Assembly: GCA_040387035.1 (NCBI GenBank)
Contig: JAZKEN010000083.1
Coordinates: 1 to 41,641, forward strand
Origin: Methylotenera_A sp040387035
GTDB lineage: Bacteria; Pseudomonadota; Gammaproteobacteria; Burkholderiales; Methylophilaceae
Direction of reading: 5' to 3'
Length of the DNA stretch: 41,641 bases
Made by a program: the position numbers and the translations under genes. The notes under the pieces were generated by a model. That model saw only the letters and a list, made by a program, of their open reading frames with translations. It did not search any database and was not told the DNA's origin. This document shows positions 31,741 through 40,600 of this stretch, one piece after another; the first letter of the stretch is position 1; each line of letters opens with the position of its first letter.

Positions 31741-32952
31741 TTATACTTTAGCTACCGTATTCACGGCACTTCCCCAGGTGGTTCTCCAGCGGGTTTTTAC
31801 ACCGCTTAAACCAATCATCGCCAATAATGCCAAGCCAGCAAAAATCAGGATACCGATTTGGTAGTTACCGGTTGCCTGTTTGATGTAGCCTAAACTTGCC
31901 GCCAGGTAGAAGCCACCCACGCCGCCTGCCATGCCGACCAAGCCTGTCATCACGCCGATTTCTTTACGGAAACGTTGTGGCACTAATTGGAAAACAGCGC
32001 CATTACCCATGCCTAGCACAGCCATCACTGGAATAATAATCGCCAGGGCCAGTTGGTAAGTGGTTTGGCCAAAACTCATCACTACCAATAGTGCGGATGC
32101 AATCGCATACATGGTGAGCAGGGTGCGGATGCCGCCGATGCGGTCGGCAATCATGCCGCCTATTGGGCGTACTAAAGAGCCCGCAAATACACAAGCGGCC
32201 GTGCAGTAACCAGCCACCACAGGGCCAAGGCTGTATAAGTCGTTGAAATAAATGGTGAGTGACGATGCCAGGCCGACAAAGCCGCCAAAAGTCACGCTGT
32301 AGAAGAACATAAACCACCAGGCGTCTTTGTCTTTTAAGATGGCTAAATATTGGCTAAGTGATTTGGCAGCAGGCGTTTCCGGGCTATCTTTTGCAAAAAT
32401 AAGATAGATAGCAAACGCGATGCCTAATGGAATCAATGCCAGGCCAAACACATTATCCCAGCCATAAGCGACTGCCAGACTTGGGGCAAACAAGGCGGCA
32501 AATACAGTACCTGAGTTACCGGCACCAGCAATACCTAAAGCGGTGCCTTGGTGCTCTGGCGGATACCAGCGTGAAGCAAGCGGCAGTGCAACCGCGAATG
32601 CGGCGCCTGCAAATCCTAAGCCAATACCCAGCATCAATGTATGTTGGAATGTTTGCAGGCCGTGTAACCACGCGATCAATAAGCTGATAATCACGATAAC
32701 CTGACCGATAATGCCCGCTTTTTTGGGTTTGATCTGGTCCACCAGTACACCCATGACGATACGCAATAGCGCACCCGCTAACACAGGCGTTGCAACCATC
32801 AAGCCCTTCTGTGCGGGACTAAGGTTTAAATCCGTCGCGATTTGTACCGCCAATGGGCCTAACAGTACCCACACCATAAAACTTAAATCGAAATATAAAA
32901 ACGAGGATAGTAATGTTGGTGTATGGCCAGCTTTCCAAAAACTGCTTTTCAT
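31741..32952 (-). CDS. MFS nitrate/nitrite transporter (NarK/NasA family)
   Basis: Inner-membrane nitrate importer, 403 residues with 12 predicted helices. The nitrate signatures GIAGAGNSGTVFAALFAP and GMGNGAVFQLVPQRF are present, as are the substrate-binding arginines of TM2 (ALLRIVMG) and TM8 (SLVRPIGG). It is a single NarK-type unit, not a NarK1-NarK2 fusion. AGGGG lies before the ATG. It lies 112 bases after nirB in the same direction and gives the cluster a second nitrate importer next to nrtABD. Confidence 0.94.
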   Translation of the reverse strand: MKSSFWKAGHTPTLLSSFLYFDLSFMVWVLLGPLAVQIATDLNLSPAQKGLMVATPVLAGALLRIVMGVLVDQIKPKKAGIIGQVIVIISLLIAWLHGLQTFQHTLMLGIGLGFAGAAFAVALPLASRWYPPEHQGTALGIAGAGNSGTVFAALFAPSLAVAYGWDNVFGLALIPLGIAFAIYLIFAKDSPETPAAKSLSQYLAILKDKDAWWFMFFYSVTFGGFVGLASSLTIYFNDLYSLGPVVAGYCTAACVFAGSLVRPIGGMIADRIGGIRTLLTMYAIASALLVVMSFGQTTYQLALAIIIPVMAVLGMGNGAVFQLVPQRFRKEIGVMTGLVGMAGGVGGFYLAASLGYIKQATGNYQIGILIFAGLALLAMIGLSGVKTRWRTTWGSAVNTVAKV

Positions 32953-32998
32953 GAGGAGCCCCTAATTCTTAAATTTATTCAGTAATGTTGATTCGTGA

Positions 32999-33052
32999 TG
33001 TTTAGCAGGGCCAAGCATTCATACAAGAACGCCTGGCTGTGCCAACTAAACA
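32999..33052 (-). other. Large hairpin between nirB and the nitrate transporter
   Basis: Outer arms TGTTTAG (32999-33005) / CTAAACA (33046-33052) and an inner 10-pair stem CCAAGCATTC (33011-33020) / GAACGCCTGG (33027-33036, two G-U pairs on the minus strand) with loop ATACAA. No U run follows on the minus strand. It may be a processing or stability element setting different levels of nirB and downstream genes. Confidence 0.5.
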
Positions 33053-33064
33053 AAGGTAAAGGTT

Positions 33065-35509
33065 TTAAACGGTAATCGTCTCAAACTCTTTGTGCTGTTC
33101 ACGTTTTTGTACGCGTTCTGACCAAGGCTCTACCGCACCTTGCAGTGCAAACAACAAGCGCTCATAAGCGGCTTTGCGGCCTTCATGATCTTCCAGCACG
33201 CGTTGTTTTACGTATTCCAGCCCAACGCGCTCGATCCAGTGCACGGTACGGTCTAAATAACGTGCTTCTTCGCGGTACATTTGAATAAATGCGCCTGAAT
33301 ATTCCAGCACTTCGTCTGACGTTTTGACCTTGCACAGGAACTGCGCCACTTCGGTTTTGATACCGCCATTGCCGCCAACATAAATCTCCCAGCCTGAATC
33401 CACGCCGATAATACCCACGTCTTTGATGCCAGATTCAGCACAATTTCTTGGGCAGCCGGATACCGCAAATTTCACTTTATGTGGCGCCCACATATGGTCA
33501 AACGCTTTTTCGATATCAATACCCATTTGGGTGGAATTCTGTGTACCAAAACGGCAGAATTCAGAGCCGACGCAGGTCTTGACGGTACGGATACCTTTTG
33601 CGTATGCGTAGCCTGAAGGCATGTCCAGGTCTTTCCACATACCGACCAAGTCTTCTTTTTTCACACCCAGCAAATCAATACGCTGGCCGCCGGTGACTTT
33701 CACCATGGGCACGGCATATTTATCGGCCACATCGGCAATCTTGCGTAATTGGTCAGGCGTAGTCACACCGCCATACATACGCGGAATCACCGAATAGGTA
33801 CCATCTTTCTGGATGTTGGCATGCACGCGTTCGTTGATAAAGCGTGATTGCGGATCGTCCACTGCCTCATGCGGCCAGGTAGACAATAAGTAGTAGTTCA
33901 GTGCAGGCCTACAAGTGGCGCAGCCGTTTGGTGTGCGCCATGCCATGCCTTTCATCGCATCCGGAATATTCAGGTATTTATTTTTGCGGATTTCTTCACG
34001 CACTTCTTCATGGTTCTTGTCGGAACAACCACAAATGGCTTTGCTAGTGGACGGTGGCGCATAGCCGCCGCCTAAGGTAGAAGCCAAAATCTGCTCAACC
34101 AGGCCCACGCAGCTGCCGCAGCTGGAGCCAGCTTTGGTTTGTTTCTTCACATCATCAATCGTGAACAAGCCCTGATCCTGGATCGCTTTAACGATGGTGC
34201 CTTTGCACACGCCGTTACAGCCGCATACTTCCATTTCATTGGTCATAGCGGCGGCTTTGTCCTGGCCTTGATGGCCAGTATTGCCTAGACTGTCCTGGCC
34301 GAACATCAAGGAATCGCGGATTTCATGAATCGGTTTTGAATCGCGTAGCATCTGGAAATACCAGGCACCGTCTGCGGTATCGCCATAAAGCACGCTGCCA
34401 ATGATTTTGTCATTTTTGATAACGAGTTTTTTGTAAACCCCGCCAACTGCGTCGTGCAAAACAATCTCTTCGCGTTCCTCATCGGCCGCTTCAATCGGGC
34501 TTCTGAAATCGCCAGCGCTAAATAAATCGATACCGGTAACTTTTAGTTTGGTTGAAGTAACAGAGCCTTTATAGGAGCCGATACCAAAATTGGCCAAATG
34601 CGTGGCGCAGACTTTTGCCATTTCAAACAGTGGTGCAACCAAGCCGTATGAAATGCCGCGATGCGCAACACATTCGCCCACTGCATACACGCGTGGGTCA
34701 TAGGTTTGCATGGTGTCATTAACCACAATGCCTTTGTTGCAATAGATGCCGGCTGATTCAGCCAGTGCGAAATTAGGGCGGATACCCACAGCCATCACCA
34801 CTAGATCTGCAGCGATTTCCAGGCCATCGGTAAAGCGTGCTGCTTTGACACGGCCATTGCCATCATTAATTAATTGCTCAGTATTTTTTTGCAGTAAAAA
34901 GTTAAGGCCTTTTACTTCCAGGCTTTTTTGCAGCATTTTGCCTGCGGTCTTGTCCAGCTGGCGTTCCAACAGCCATTCGTTCTTATGCACGACGGTGACA
35001 TCCATACCCTGGATCTTCAAGCCATTTGCCGCTTCCAGGCCTAGCAAGCCGCCACCGATAACAACAGCGTGTTTGTATTTCTTGGCAGCGTCAATCATGT
35101 CATTGGTATCTTTGATGTCGCGATAACCGATTACACCTTCTAACTCTTTACCCGGGATCGGTAGCATAAATGGCTTGGAGCCAGTGGCTAGCAACAAACG
35201 GTCATATTCCGCACTTGAGCCATCTTCTGCGTAGACAATGCGATTCTTACGATCAATTTTATTGATGCGCGCACTGGTATAGAGCGTGATATTGTTTTCG
35301 GCATACCATTCGCGCGTATTTAAAATAATGTCGTTAATGGTTTGCTCATTCGCTAACACGGGCGACAGCATGATGCGGTTGTAGTTGGTGTAAGGCTCAT
35401 CACCGAATACCGTGATGTCATAAATATGAGGCGCGATTTTCAGCAGCTCTTCAACTACACGCATGCCTGCCATGCCATTGCCAACCACTACTAGTTTCAT
35501 TTTTTGCAT
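33065..35509 (-). CDS. nirB: NAD(P)H nitrite reductase, large subunit
   Basis: Reduces nitrite to ammonium in the cytoplasm; 814 residues. N-terminal FAD/NAD(P)H module (VVVGNGMAGMRVVEELL; AVVIGGGLLGLEAANGL), two BFD-like 2Fe-2S regions (EVCGCNGVCKG ... SSCGSCVG; ICGCSDKN ... NGCATCRP), then the sulfite/nitrite reductase domain with siroheme-4Fe4S ligands Cys646 and Cys652 (VGSEFCRFGTQNS) and Cys686 and Cys690 (SGCPRNCAESG). ATGs lie at 35509 and three codons on; no strong ribosome site. A sigma-54 promoter lies 51 bases upstream. Confidence 0.96.
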   Translation of the reverse strand: MQKMKLVVVGNGMAGMRVVEELLKIAPHIYDITVFGDEPYTNYNRIMLSPVLANEQTINDIILNTREWYAENNITLYTSARINKIDRKNRIVYAEDGSSAEYDRLLLATGSKPFMLPIPGKELEGVIGYRDIKDTNDMIDAAKKYKHAVVIGGGLLGLEAANGLKIQGMDVTVVHKNEWLLERQLDKTAGKMLQKSLEVKGLNFLLQKNTEQLINDGNGRVKAARFTDGLEIAADLVVMAVGIRPNFALAESAGIYCNKGIVVNDTMQTYDPRVYAVGECVAHRGISYGLVAPLFEMAKVCATHLANFGIGSYKGSVTSTKLKVTGIDLFSAGDFRSPIEAADEEREEIVLHDAVGGVYKKLVIKNDKIIGSVLYGDTADGAWYFQMLRDSKPIHEIRDSLMFGQDSLGNTGHQGQDKAAAMTNEMEVCGCNGVCKGTIVKAIQDQGLFTIDDVKKQTKAGSSCGSCVGLVEQILASTLGGGYAPPSTSKAICGCSDKNHEEVREEIRKNKYLNIPDAMKGMAWRTPNGCATCRPALNYYLLSTWPHEAVDDPQSRFINERVHANIQKDGTYSVIPRMYGGVTTPDQLRKIADVADKYAVPMVKVTGGQRIDLLGVKKEDLVGMWKDLDMPSGYAYAKGIRTVKTCVGSEFCRFGTQNSTQMGIDIEKAFDHMWAPHKVKFAVSGCPRNCAESGIKDVGIIGVDSGWEIYVGGNGGIKTEVAQFLCKVKTSDEVLEYSGAFIQMYREEARYLDRTVHWIERVGLEYVKQRVLEDHEGRKAAYERLLFALQGAVEPWSERVQKREQHKEFETITV

Positions 35510-35559
35510 AATTTTGACTTAAATAGGTGAATACAGTTACGGATGAATTCCCTTTAATA

Positions 35560-35575
35560 GGCAATTTACATGCCA
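35560..35575 (-). promoter_or_regulatory. Sigma-54 (RpoN) promoter for nirB
   Basis: Minus strand TGGCATGTAAATTGCC, with GG and GC exactly ten bases apart and TGGCA and TTGC blocks at -24 and -12. The predicted start is near 35549, about 40 bases before nirB. Confidence 0.75.
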
Positions 35576-35655
35576 ACACTAAAATTTGTTTAAATACATT
35601 GGCTTGCTAAAATCAGCGTATTGTTCAGCACAGAATAGGCGCATTAAAAGTGCGA

Positions 35656-35687
35656 GCGCACCGTTTGTGTGAACCAAAACGGTGCGC
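35656..35687 (-). promoter_or_regulatory. NtrC-like sites / GC-rich hairpin upstream of nirB
   Basis: GCGCACCGTTT and AAACGGTGCGC (35656-35666, 35677-35687) form an 11-bp dyad. On the minus strand it can be read as two overlapping NtrC-type sites: CGCACC-N5-GGTTCA (35670-35686) and TTCACA-N5-GGTGCG (35657-35673), against TGCACC-N5-GGTGCA. Their centres are about 129 and 116 bp upstream of the predicted sigma-54 start, the normal enhancer distance. It also lies 16 bases after the porin stop, so it may equally be a terminator hairpin, although only a delayed UUUU follows. Confidence 0.5.
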
Positions 35688-35702
35688 CGCTTATTTAAAA
35701 GC

Positions 35703-37181
35703 TTAAAAACTGTATTGCGCGGTTAGCCAAACAATTTCTTTATCGGCTTTGCGTGGCGCAGCGCCTAGGGTTGTGCCGTAAACATCGCTTTCGTTAAACT
35801 TGGCATATTCCACTTTGCCCCATAGATTGTCGTTAAACGGGTAGGTAAGGCCTAAATCAAATTCAGTACCAAATTTATTACCAAAGCGACGGTTAGCTGG
35901 CGTGCTGCCTAGGGTTTCATACTTTTCATCCGATTTGAATACATGGTATTCGGAATAAATCTTTAATTTGTCTACTGCACCGGATACGGTCACAAAAGTA
36001 TCCTTGATGCCTTGTCTTGGTGTGGCCAAAAAGTGGTCAGCCCAGCCCTGGAATAAGTGGTTGGTGCCAAACGGTGTCTGGAAAGCGTATTTACCATCAT
36101 TACTGGAAAGCACCTCATGGTCTACACGAATCGCCCAAGTGTTATAAGCTGCACCACCGCCAATTTTGATGTAATGCGCATCAATGGCCGAGTTGCCACC
36201 GCGGTAATCATCTTGCTTGGCATATTCCGCTGTGTACAAGCCTTTCCAGTTGGGTGTGAAAATATGCACACCGTCTAAACGTAAGCCAAAGGTTTTACTG
36301 CTGGCATCGGCATACGGTACACCGCCTGCAATTGGCGTATCCTGGCTAGAGCCTAGGCCATTACCACCTTGTGGTGCAAAGCCGGCTGCTGCCGGATTGC
36401 CCGCATTTTGGCTCAGGTTTTTAACGTCAATAAAATAGCCATAACCCACTAAAAATTCAGATGGCGAAATACGGTACTTTGCATTGATCAAATCAATATT
36501 ACCGTTGCGTTCTTCGGTGTTAATTTGCCTGACCTGGTAAAAGTGGCTGTAAAACAGTTCGGTATCGGGGATGCTCTTGTTCAAGATTGAAACGCCATCA
36601 AACACCTGGGTATTCTGGCGGAAAGCGATGTCGCCCACAAAACGCACGTTATCTAAATTGACTACCTGACGGCCAAGACGCACCTTGGTGTTTTTGATGC
36701 CTGTCCAATCGATATAAAGCTGGTTGATATCGGTAAAGCCAGGGTCAACGATGTTGGCGTATTGACGCTTGAACAGGGAGGAAACGGCTGTGTCATTATT
36801 GTGCTCCGGTGCATTGCCGCGCCTGTCATTAAAGTCATCGTTAAATTCATGCACATCGGTTATCTGTGCGGCAAAGCTAAAGTTTTTGTAGGGAGCCGTT
36901 TGCCAGCCGATTAACGTGCGTGTGGTGTAGGCATAGGTGTTTTTTAACTCTTTAGTGCCATTGGGTGCAGGCTGTAAATTGTCTTGATCCACATTCTCAT
37001 AGCGTGCACGCACGCTGCTTAATGATTTGCCATCTTTAATCGCTTCTAAAAACGTATATTCCGGCTCGGCAGCTTCTGCTACTACTGCTTCCTCTGCATA
37101 GGCGCTACCAGCAAAGCCGGCTAATGCCATACATACGTTAAGTGTTAAAACGTTGAATTTCAATAAATGAGTTTTTTTCAT
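35703..37181 (-). CDS. Outer-membrane porin, alginate-export family type
   Basis: About 492 residues with a signal peptide (KFNVLTLNVCMALAGFAGSA) and a barrel of alternating strands ending in the outer-membrane signature VWLTAQYSF. The pattern SVRARYENVDQDNL then YAYTTRTLIGWQTAPYKNFS and LYIDWTGIKNTKVRLGRQVV matches proteins annotated as alginate export family porins; no alginate genes are near. It lies 41 bases after nrtD in the same direction, so a role in nitrate entry is likely but inferred. ATG 37181 (MKKTHLLK) is preferred over 37190 because AAAGA is better spaced. Confidence 0.85.
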   Translation of the reverse strand: MKKTHLLKFNVLTLNVCMALAGFAGSAYAEEAVVAEAAEPEYTFLEAIKDGKSLSSVRARYENVDQDNLQPAPNGTKELKNTYAYTTRTLIGWQTAPYKNFSFAAQITDVHEFNDDFNDRRGNAPEHNNDTAVSSLFKRQYANIVDPGFTDINQLYIDWTGIKNTKVRLGRQVVNLDNVRFVGDIAFRQNTQVFDGVSILNKSIPDTELFYSHFYQVRQINTEERNGNIDLINAKYRISPSEFLVGYGYFIDVKNLSQNAGNPAAAGFAPQGGNGLGSSQDTPIAGGVPYADASSKTFGLRLDGVHIFTPNWKGLYTAEYAKQDDYRGGNSAIDAHYIKIGGGAAYNTWAIRVDHEVLSSNDGKYAFQTPFGTNHLFQGWADHFLATPRQGIKDTFVTVSGAVDKLKIYSEYHVFKSDEKYETLGSTPANRRFGNKFGTEFDLGLTYPFNDNLWGKVEYAKFNESDVYGTTLGAAPRKADKEIVWLTAQYSF

Positions 37182-37231
37182 CGTGATCATCTTTATAGTA
37201 GTTAAATAATGAAGTTGGTTAATCTGTTGCG

Positions 37232-38080
37232 TTAAGCGGCTTTTTTAGCATGGCGTTCGTACAGGAATTTCAGTACTTCAGAGCGCAAATGGTTGTACTG
37301 CACATTTTCGGCAAGTTCCAGGCGTTTGCGCGGGTAGGGTAAATCCACCTCTAGGATTTCACCGATACCGGCACTTGGGCCATTGGTCATCATCACGATT
37401 TTGTCTGATAACAACACGGCTTCATCCACATCGTGCGTCACCATCACCGCCGTTGCGCCAGATTTTTGCATAATGCGCATCAGCTCATCCTGCAAGCCAG
37501 CGCGAGTCAATGCATCCAGGGCGCCAAAAGGCTCATCCAGCAGCAGTACTTTCGGTTCCATCGCCAATGCCCGGGCAATGCCGACACGCTGCTTCATGCC
37601 GCCGGAAATCTCATTGGGGCGTTTTTCAACTGCATGGCTTAGGCCGACCAGCTCTAGGGCTGCATAAGTACGTGCTTCTTGCTGTACTTTGGTTTCGCTG
37701 CCAAAAACGCGCTCTACCGCTAAATACACGTTTTCATAGCAGTTTAGCCAAGGTAGTAAGGAGTGGTTTTGAAACACCACTGCGCGTTCAGGGCCTGGCG
37801 CTGCGATTTCGCGGCCGGCGCAAAACAGGTTGCCGCTGGTCGGGCGCAGCAAGCCGGCAATCAAATTGAGTACCGTAGATTTACCGCAGCCGGAGTGGCC
37901 GATAATCGACACGAATTCGCCTTGGGTAATGCTTAGGTTGATGTTCTTAAGCGCCTCAAAAGTACCTTTTTTGGTAACGAACTGCATGCCGACATCTTCA
38001 ATATGCACATAACGTTCAGCCGCTTTGGCTGGGGTTTTGCTTAAAATTGCCGCCGTGGTTTCATTTAAAGTGGGGTTCAT
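37232..38080 (-). CDS. nrtD: Nitrate ABC transporter ATP-binding protein
   Basis: Energises NrtB; 282 residues. Walker A GHSGCGKST (61-69), Q-loop VVFQNHSLLPWLN, signature ISGGMKQRVGIARALA, Walker B VLLLDEPFGALD, and the switch histidine in VMVTHDVDEA. The family is NrtD/SsuB/TauB; assignment to nitrate rests on nrtA and nrtB upstream. There is no C-terminal NrtA-like domain, so this is the NrtD and not the NrtC type. AAGGA precedes the ATG. Confidence 0.92.
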   Translation of the reverse strand: MNPTLNETTAAILSKTPAKAAERYVHIEDVGMQFVTKKGTFEALKNINLSITQGEFVSIIGHSGCGKSTVLNLIAGLLRPTSGNLFCAGREIAAPGPERAVVFQNHSLLPWLNCYENVYLAVERVFGSETKVQQEARTYAALELVGLSHAVEKRPNEISGGMKQRVGIARALAMEPKVLLLDEPFGALDALTRAGLQDELMRIMQKSGATAVMVTHDVDEAVLLSDKIVMMTNGPSAGIGEILEVDLPYPRKRLELAENVQYNHLRSEVLKFLYERHAKKAA

Positions 38081-38106
38081 TTGGTATCCTTATTCGCAAG
38101 TGAAAA

Positions 38107-39081
38107 TTATTCGTAAGCAAAACGTTTAGCTAGCATTGATAAGCCAAGTTCGAGCAGCAAACCAATAATGCCAACCACAAAAATAGCGATGATGATGTGC
38201 TCATAGTTGGAAGCGTTGTACTCATCCCACAACCAGAAGCCGATACCTGCGCCGCCGTTTAACATCTCTGCCGCCACAATCACCAGCCACGCAATACCAA
38301 TCGATAAGCGCACGCCCGTCATCATGTAGGGCAACACGTAGGGGAACGAAATTTTGCTGATGATTTTCCATTCGCTTAAATTCAGTACTTTGGCCACGTT
38401 CATATAATCCTGAGGCACTTTGCTGACACCAACCGCGGTGTTAATGACCATTGGCCAGATGCTGGAGATAAAAATGACCCAGATAGCAGCAGGCCCGGCA
38501 GCACCCATCACCAGCAAGCCCAAAGGCAACCAGGCCAGCGGAGACACGGGGCGTAAAATACTAATCACTGGCGCTGTCATGCGTGACATAAACTCATAAC
38601 GGCCAATCATAAAGCCCAGTGGAATACCGACCAGTGCCGCTAAACCAAAGCCCAACCCAACCCTTTGCAGGGAGGAAAGAATATTCCAGCCAATACCCTG
38701 GTCATCAAGGCTGTTGCGGTGAAACGGGTGTGAAAACAATTCCACGGCAGAATGCCAAGTGCTGACTGGCCCCGGCAAAATCGGTTGTTGATGTGAAAGC
38801 AAAGTCCAAATGCCCAGGAACAGTAAAATGCCAAATACAGCTGGTATAAACGCTTTAAAAAATTCAGCTGTCTTGATTTGCATGTCCGTAGGCATGAGCT
38901 TGGCAGGCCTGGATTGTTTTTCGGCAATTTTTTCAATAATCATTTTCATGTGTGTGTTATCTTCATTAGCCGCAAGCACGATCTCGTTAGCTGTGCTGGC
39001 AGAACTGGTTGTTGCATCATCTGTCGCCTGTTCTAATTTGGGCGGATCCAATGTTTCTTTATTGATGCTGACTGCGCTCAT
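38107..39081 (-). CDS. nrtB: Nitrate ABC transporter permease
   Basis: Inner-membrane permease of 324 residues. A cytoplasmic N-terminal stretch of about 75 residues precedes six membrane helices. The EAA-type loop is in QDYMNVAKVLNLSEWKIISK, which contacts NrtD; AAEMLNGGAGIGFWLWDEYN is typical of NrtB. The open frame reaches 39120, but AAGGAGG ends five bases before ATG 39079-39081, so that start is chosen. 26 bases separate it from nrtD. Confidence 0.93.
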   Translation of the reverse strand: MSAVSINKETLDPPKLEQATDDATTSSASTANEIVLAANEDNTHMKMIIEKIAEKQSRPAKLMPTDMQIKTAEFFKAFIPAVFGILLFLGIWTLLSHQQPILPGPVSTWHSAVELFSHPFHRNSLDDQGIGWNILSSLQRVGLGFGLAALVGIPLGFMIGRYEFMSRMTAPVISILRPVSPLAWLPLGLLVMGAAGPAAIWVIFISSIWPMVINTAVGVSKVPQDYMNVAKVLNLSEWKIISKISFPYVLPYMMTGVRLSIGIAWLVIVAAEMLNGGAGIGFWLWDEYNASNYEHIIIAIFVVGIIGLLLELGLSMLAKRFAYE

Positions 39082-39155
39082 GGTGACCTCCTTTTTCATA
39101 CGTCGTACCAGGTGCAGCATGACGTATGATTCAAATGATTAAATCTTAATATTGG

Positions 39156-40466
39156 CTAAGCTTTCACTTTAAAACTGGCAGCATAAGCGGCTGGGTTTTT
39201 ACCATCCCACACCATGCCATCCATAAGTTTGCTGCTACGCATCACGTCTTTAGGAATGCTGGCGCCCACTAAACTGGCGGCTTCTGAATAAAGCTTGATT
39301 TCATTTACTTTGGTCGCAACAGCCAGGTAATCAGGGTCGGCTTTTAATAGGCCCCAGCGTTTGTGTTGCGTTAAGAACCACATGCCATCCGATAGGTAAG
39401 GGAAGTTCACATAACCATCCTGGTAGAATTTCATGTAGTTAGGGTCTTTCCATTTTTTGCCGTTGCCATTGTCGTAGTCGCCCACAAAGCGGCCAGCAAT
39501 CACGTCTTCTGATGTATTGACATACGCTTTACCGGAGATAAGCTTGGCGACTTTTGCACGGTTCTCAGTGGCGTCGATGTATTTACAAGCCTCTAAAATG
39601 GCTGCAATCATGGCGCGTGTTGTGTTGGGGTTTTTTGCCACGAATTCGGCGGTGGTACCCAATACTTTTTCCGGGTGATCGGCCCAGATATCTTGCGTAG
39701 TGGCCACGGTAAAGCCGACTTTATCGGCAATCGCACGTGCGCCCCATGGCTCACCCACGCAGTAGCCATCCATATTGCCAATGCGCATATTGGCAACCAT
39801 TTGTGGTGGCGGGACTACGATTGATTTAATGTCAGTAACAGGGTTAATGCCATTAGCCGCTAACCAGTAGTTAAGCCACATCGCATGTGTGCCTGTTGGG
39901 AAAGTATTGGCAAAAGTGAAGTCGCGGTTCTCATTGGCCATCACGCGTTTCAGCGATTTACCATCTTTAACGCCTTTATCTTTCAATGCGGTAGAAAGGG
40001 TAATGGCCTGGCCGTTATGGTCCAGGTTCATCAACACTTTCATGTCTTTTTGCTGGCCGCCGATACCCATTTGCACACCGTAGATTAAACCGTACAGCAC
40101 ATGCGATGCATGTAATTCACCATTCATGGTTTTATCGCGTACAGCTGCCCAGGAGGCTTGTTTGGCCGGGATGATTTTAATGCCGTACTTTTTGTCAAAG
40201 CCCATTTCGGCGGCCACCACAATAGGTGCGCAATCGGTTAGGGGAATAAAGCCAATCTTCACTTCTGTGATTTCTGGCGCGTCAGACCCTGCTGCATAAG
40301 CCATATTCTTAATTCCCGCTGGCATGATATTCAGTGCCGCCGCTGCGCCAAACGCACCGGCGATACTTTGTTTAAAAAACTGACGGCGACTAGCGTCCAC
40401 TGAGCTGGTGGTATCAATCGAATTGCTGGCCGCAGTAGTCATTTTGGTTTTGTCTTGGTCTTGCAT
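39156..40466 (-). CDS. nrtA: Nitrate ABC transporter substrate-binding protein
   Basis: Periplasmic nitrate-binding protein, 436 residues. A Tat signal SRRQFFKQSIAGAFGAAA (Arg27, Arg28) ends near MAYAAG. The mature protein has VKIGFIPLTDCAPIVVAAEM and GEPWGARAIADKVGF, typical of NrtA/NasF. The export signal argues against a cytoplasmic NasS role for this homologue. AAGGAA lies six bases before the ATG. It is the first gene after the NasT-type attenuator. Confidence 0.94.
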   Translation of the reverse strand: MQDQDKTKMTTAASNSIDTTSSVDASRRQFFKQSIAGAFGAAAALNIMPAGIKNMAYAAGSDAPEITEVKIGFIPLTDCAPIVVAAEMGFDKKYGIKIIPAKQASWAAVRDKTMNGELHASHVLYGLIYGVQMGIGGQQKDMKVLMNLDHNGQAITLSTALKDKGVKDGKSLKRVMANENRDFTFANTFPTGTHAMWLNYWLAANGINPVTDIKSIVVPPPQMVANMRIGNMDGYCVGEPWGARAIADKVGFTVATTQDIWADHPEKVLGTTAEFVAKNPNTTRAMIAAILEACKYIDATENRAKVAKLISGKAYVNTSEDVIAGRFVGDYDNGNGKKWKDPNYMKFYQDGYVNFPYLSDGMWFLTQHKRWGLLKADPDYLAVATKVNEIKLYSEAASLVGASIPKDVMRSSKLMDGMVWDGKNPAAYAASFKVKA

Positions 40467-40527
40467 ATTTTTTCCTTAACTAAAGTGAGTCTCTAAAAAA
40501 ATGTTTACTTACAAAAGTTTTACCCAT

Positions 40528-40575
40528 AAAAAAAGCGCCTTAACAATGAGGGTTTTAAGCTCATTACTAAGACGC
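40528..40575 (-). terminator. Attenuator (intrinsic terminator) in the nrtA leader
   Basis: Arms at 40560-40575 and 40535-40550 pair over all 16 positions on the minus strand, allowing four G-U pairs, with a 9-nt loop, followed by seven U residues (A run 40528-40534). It lies 61 bases before nrtA, so it must be overcome for nrtABD expression. It is placed directly after the ANTAR hairpins. Confidence 0.88.
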
Positions 40576-40600
40576 CTTTGTCTTTACTTGCTATTTATAT

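Noticed and set aside
33027..33046. Sigma-54-like TGGCAC sequence upstream of the nitrate transporter
   Set aside because: No GC occurs ten bases after the GG; the -12 element is missing.
36057..38012. Plus-strand ORFs opposite the porin and nrtD
   Set aside because: Shadow frames with unlikely composition and no ribosome sites.
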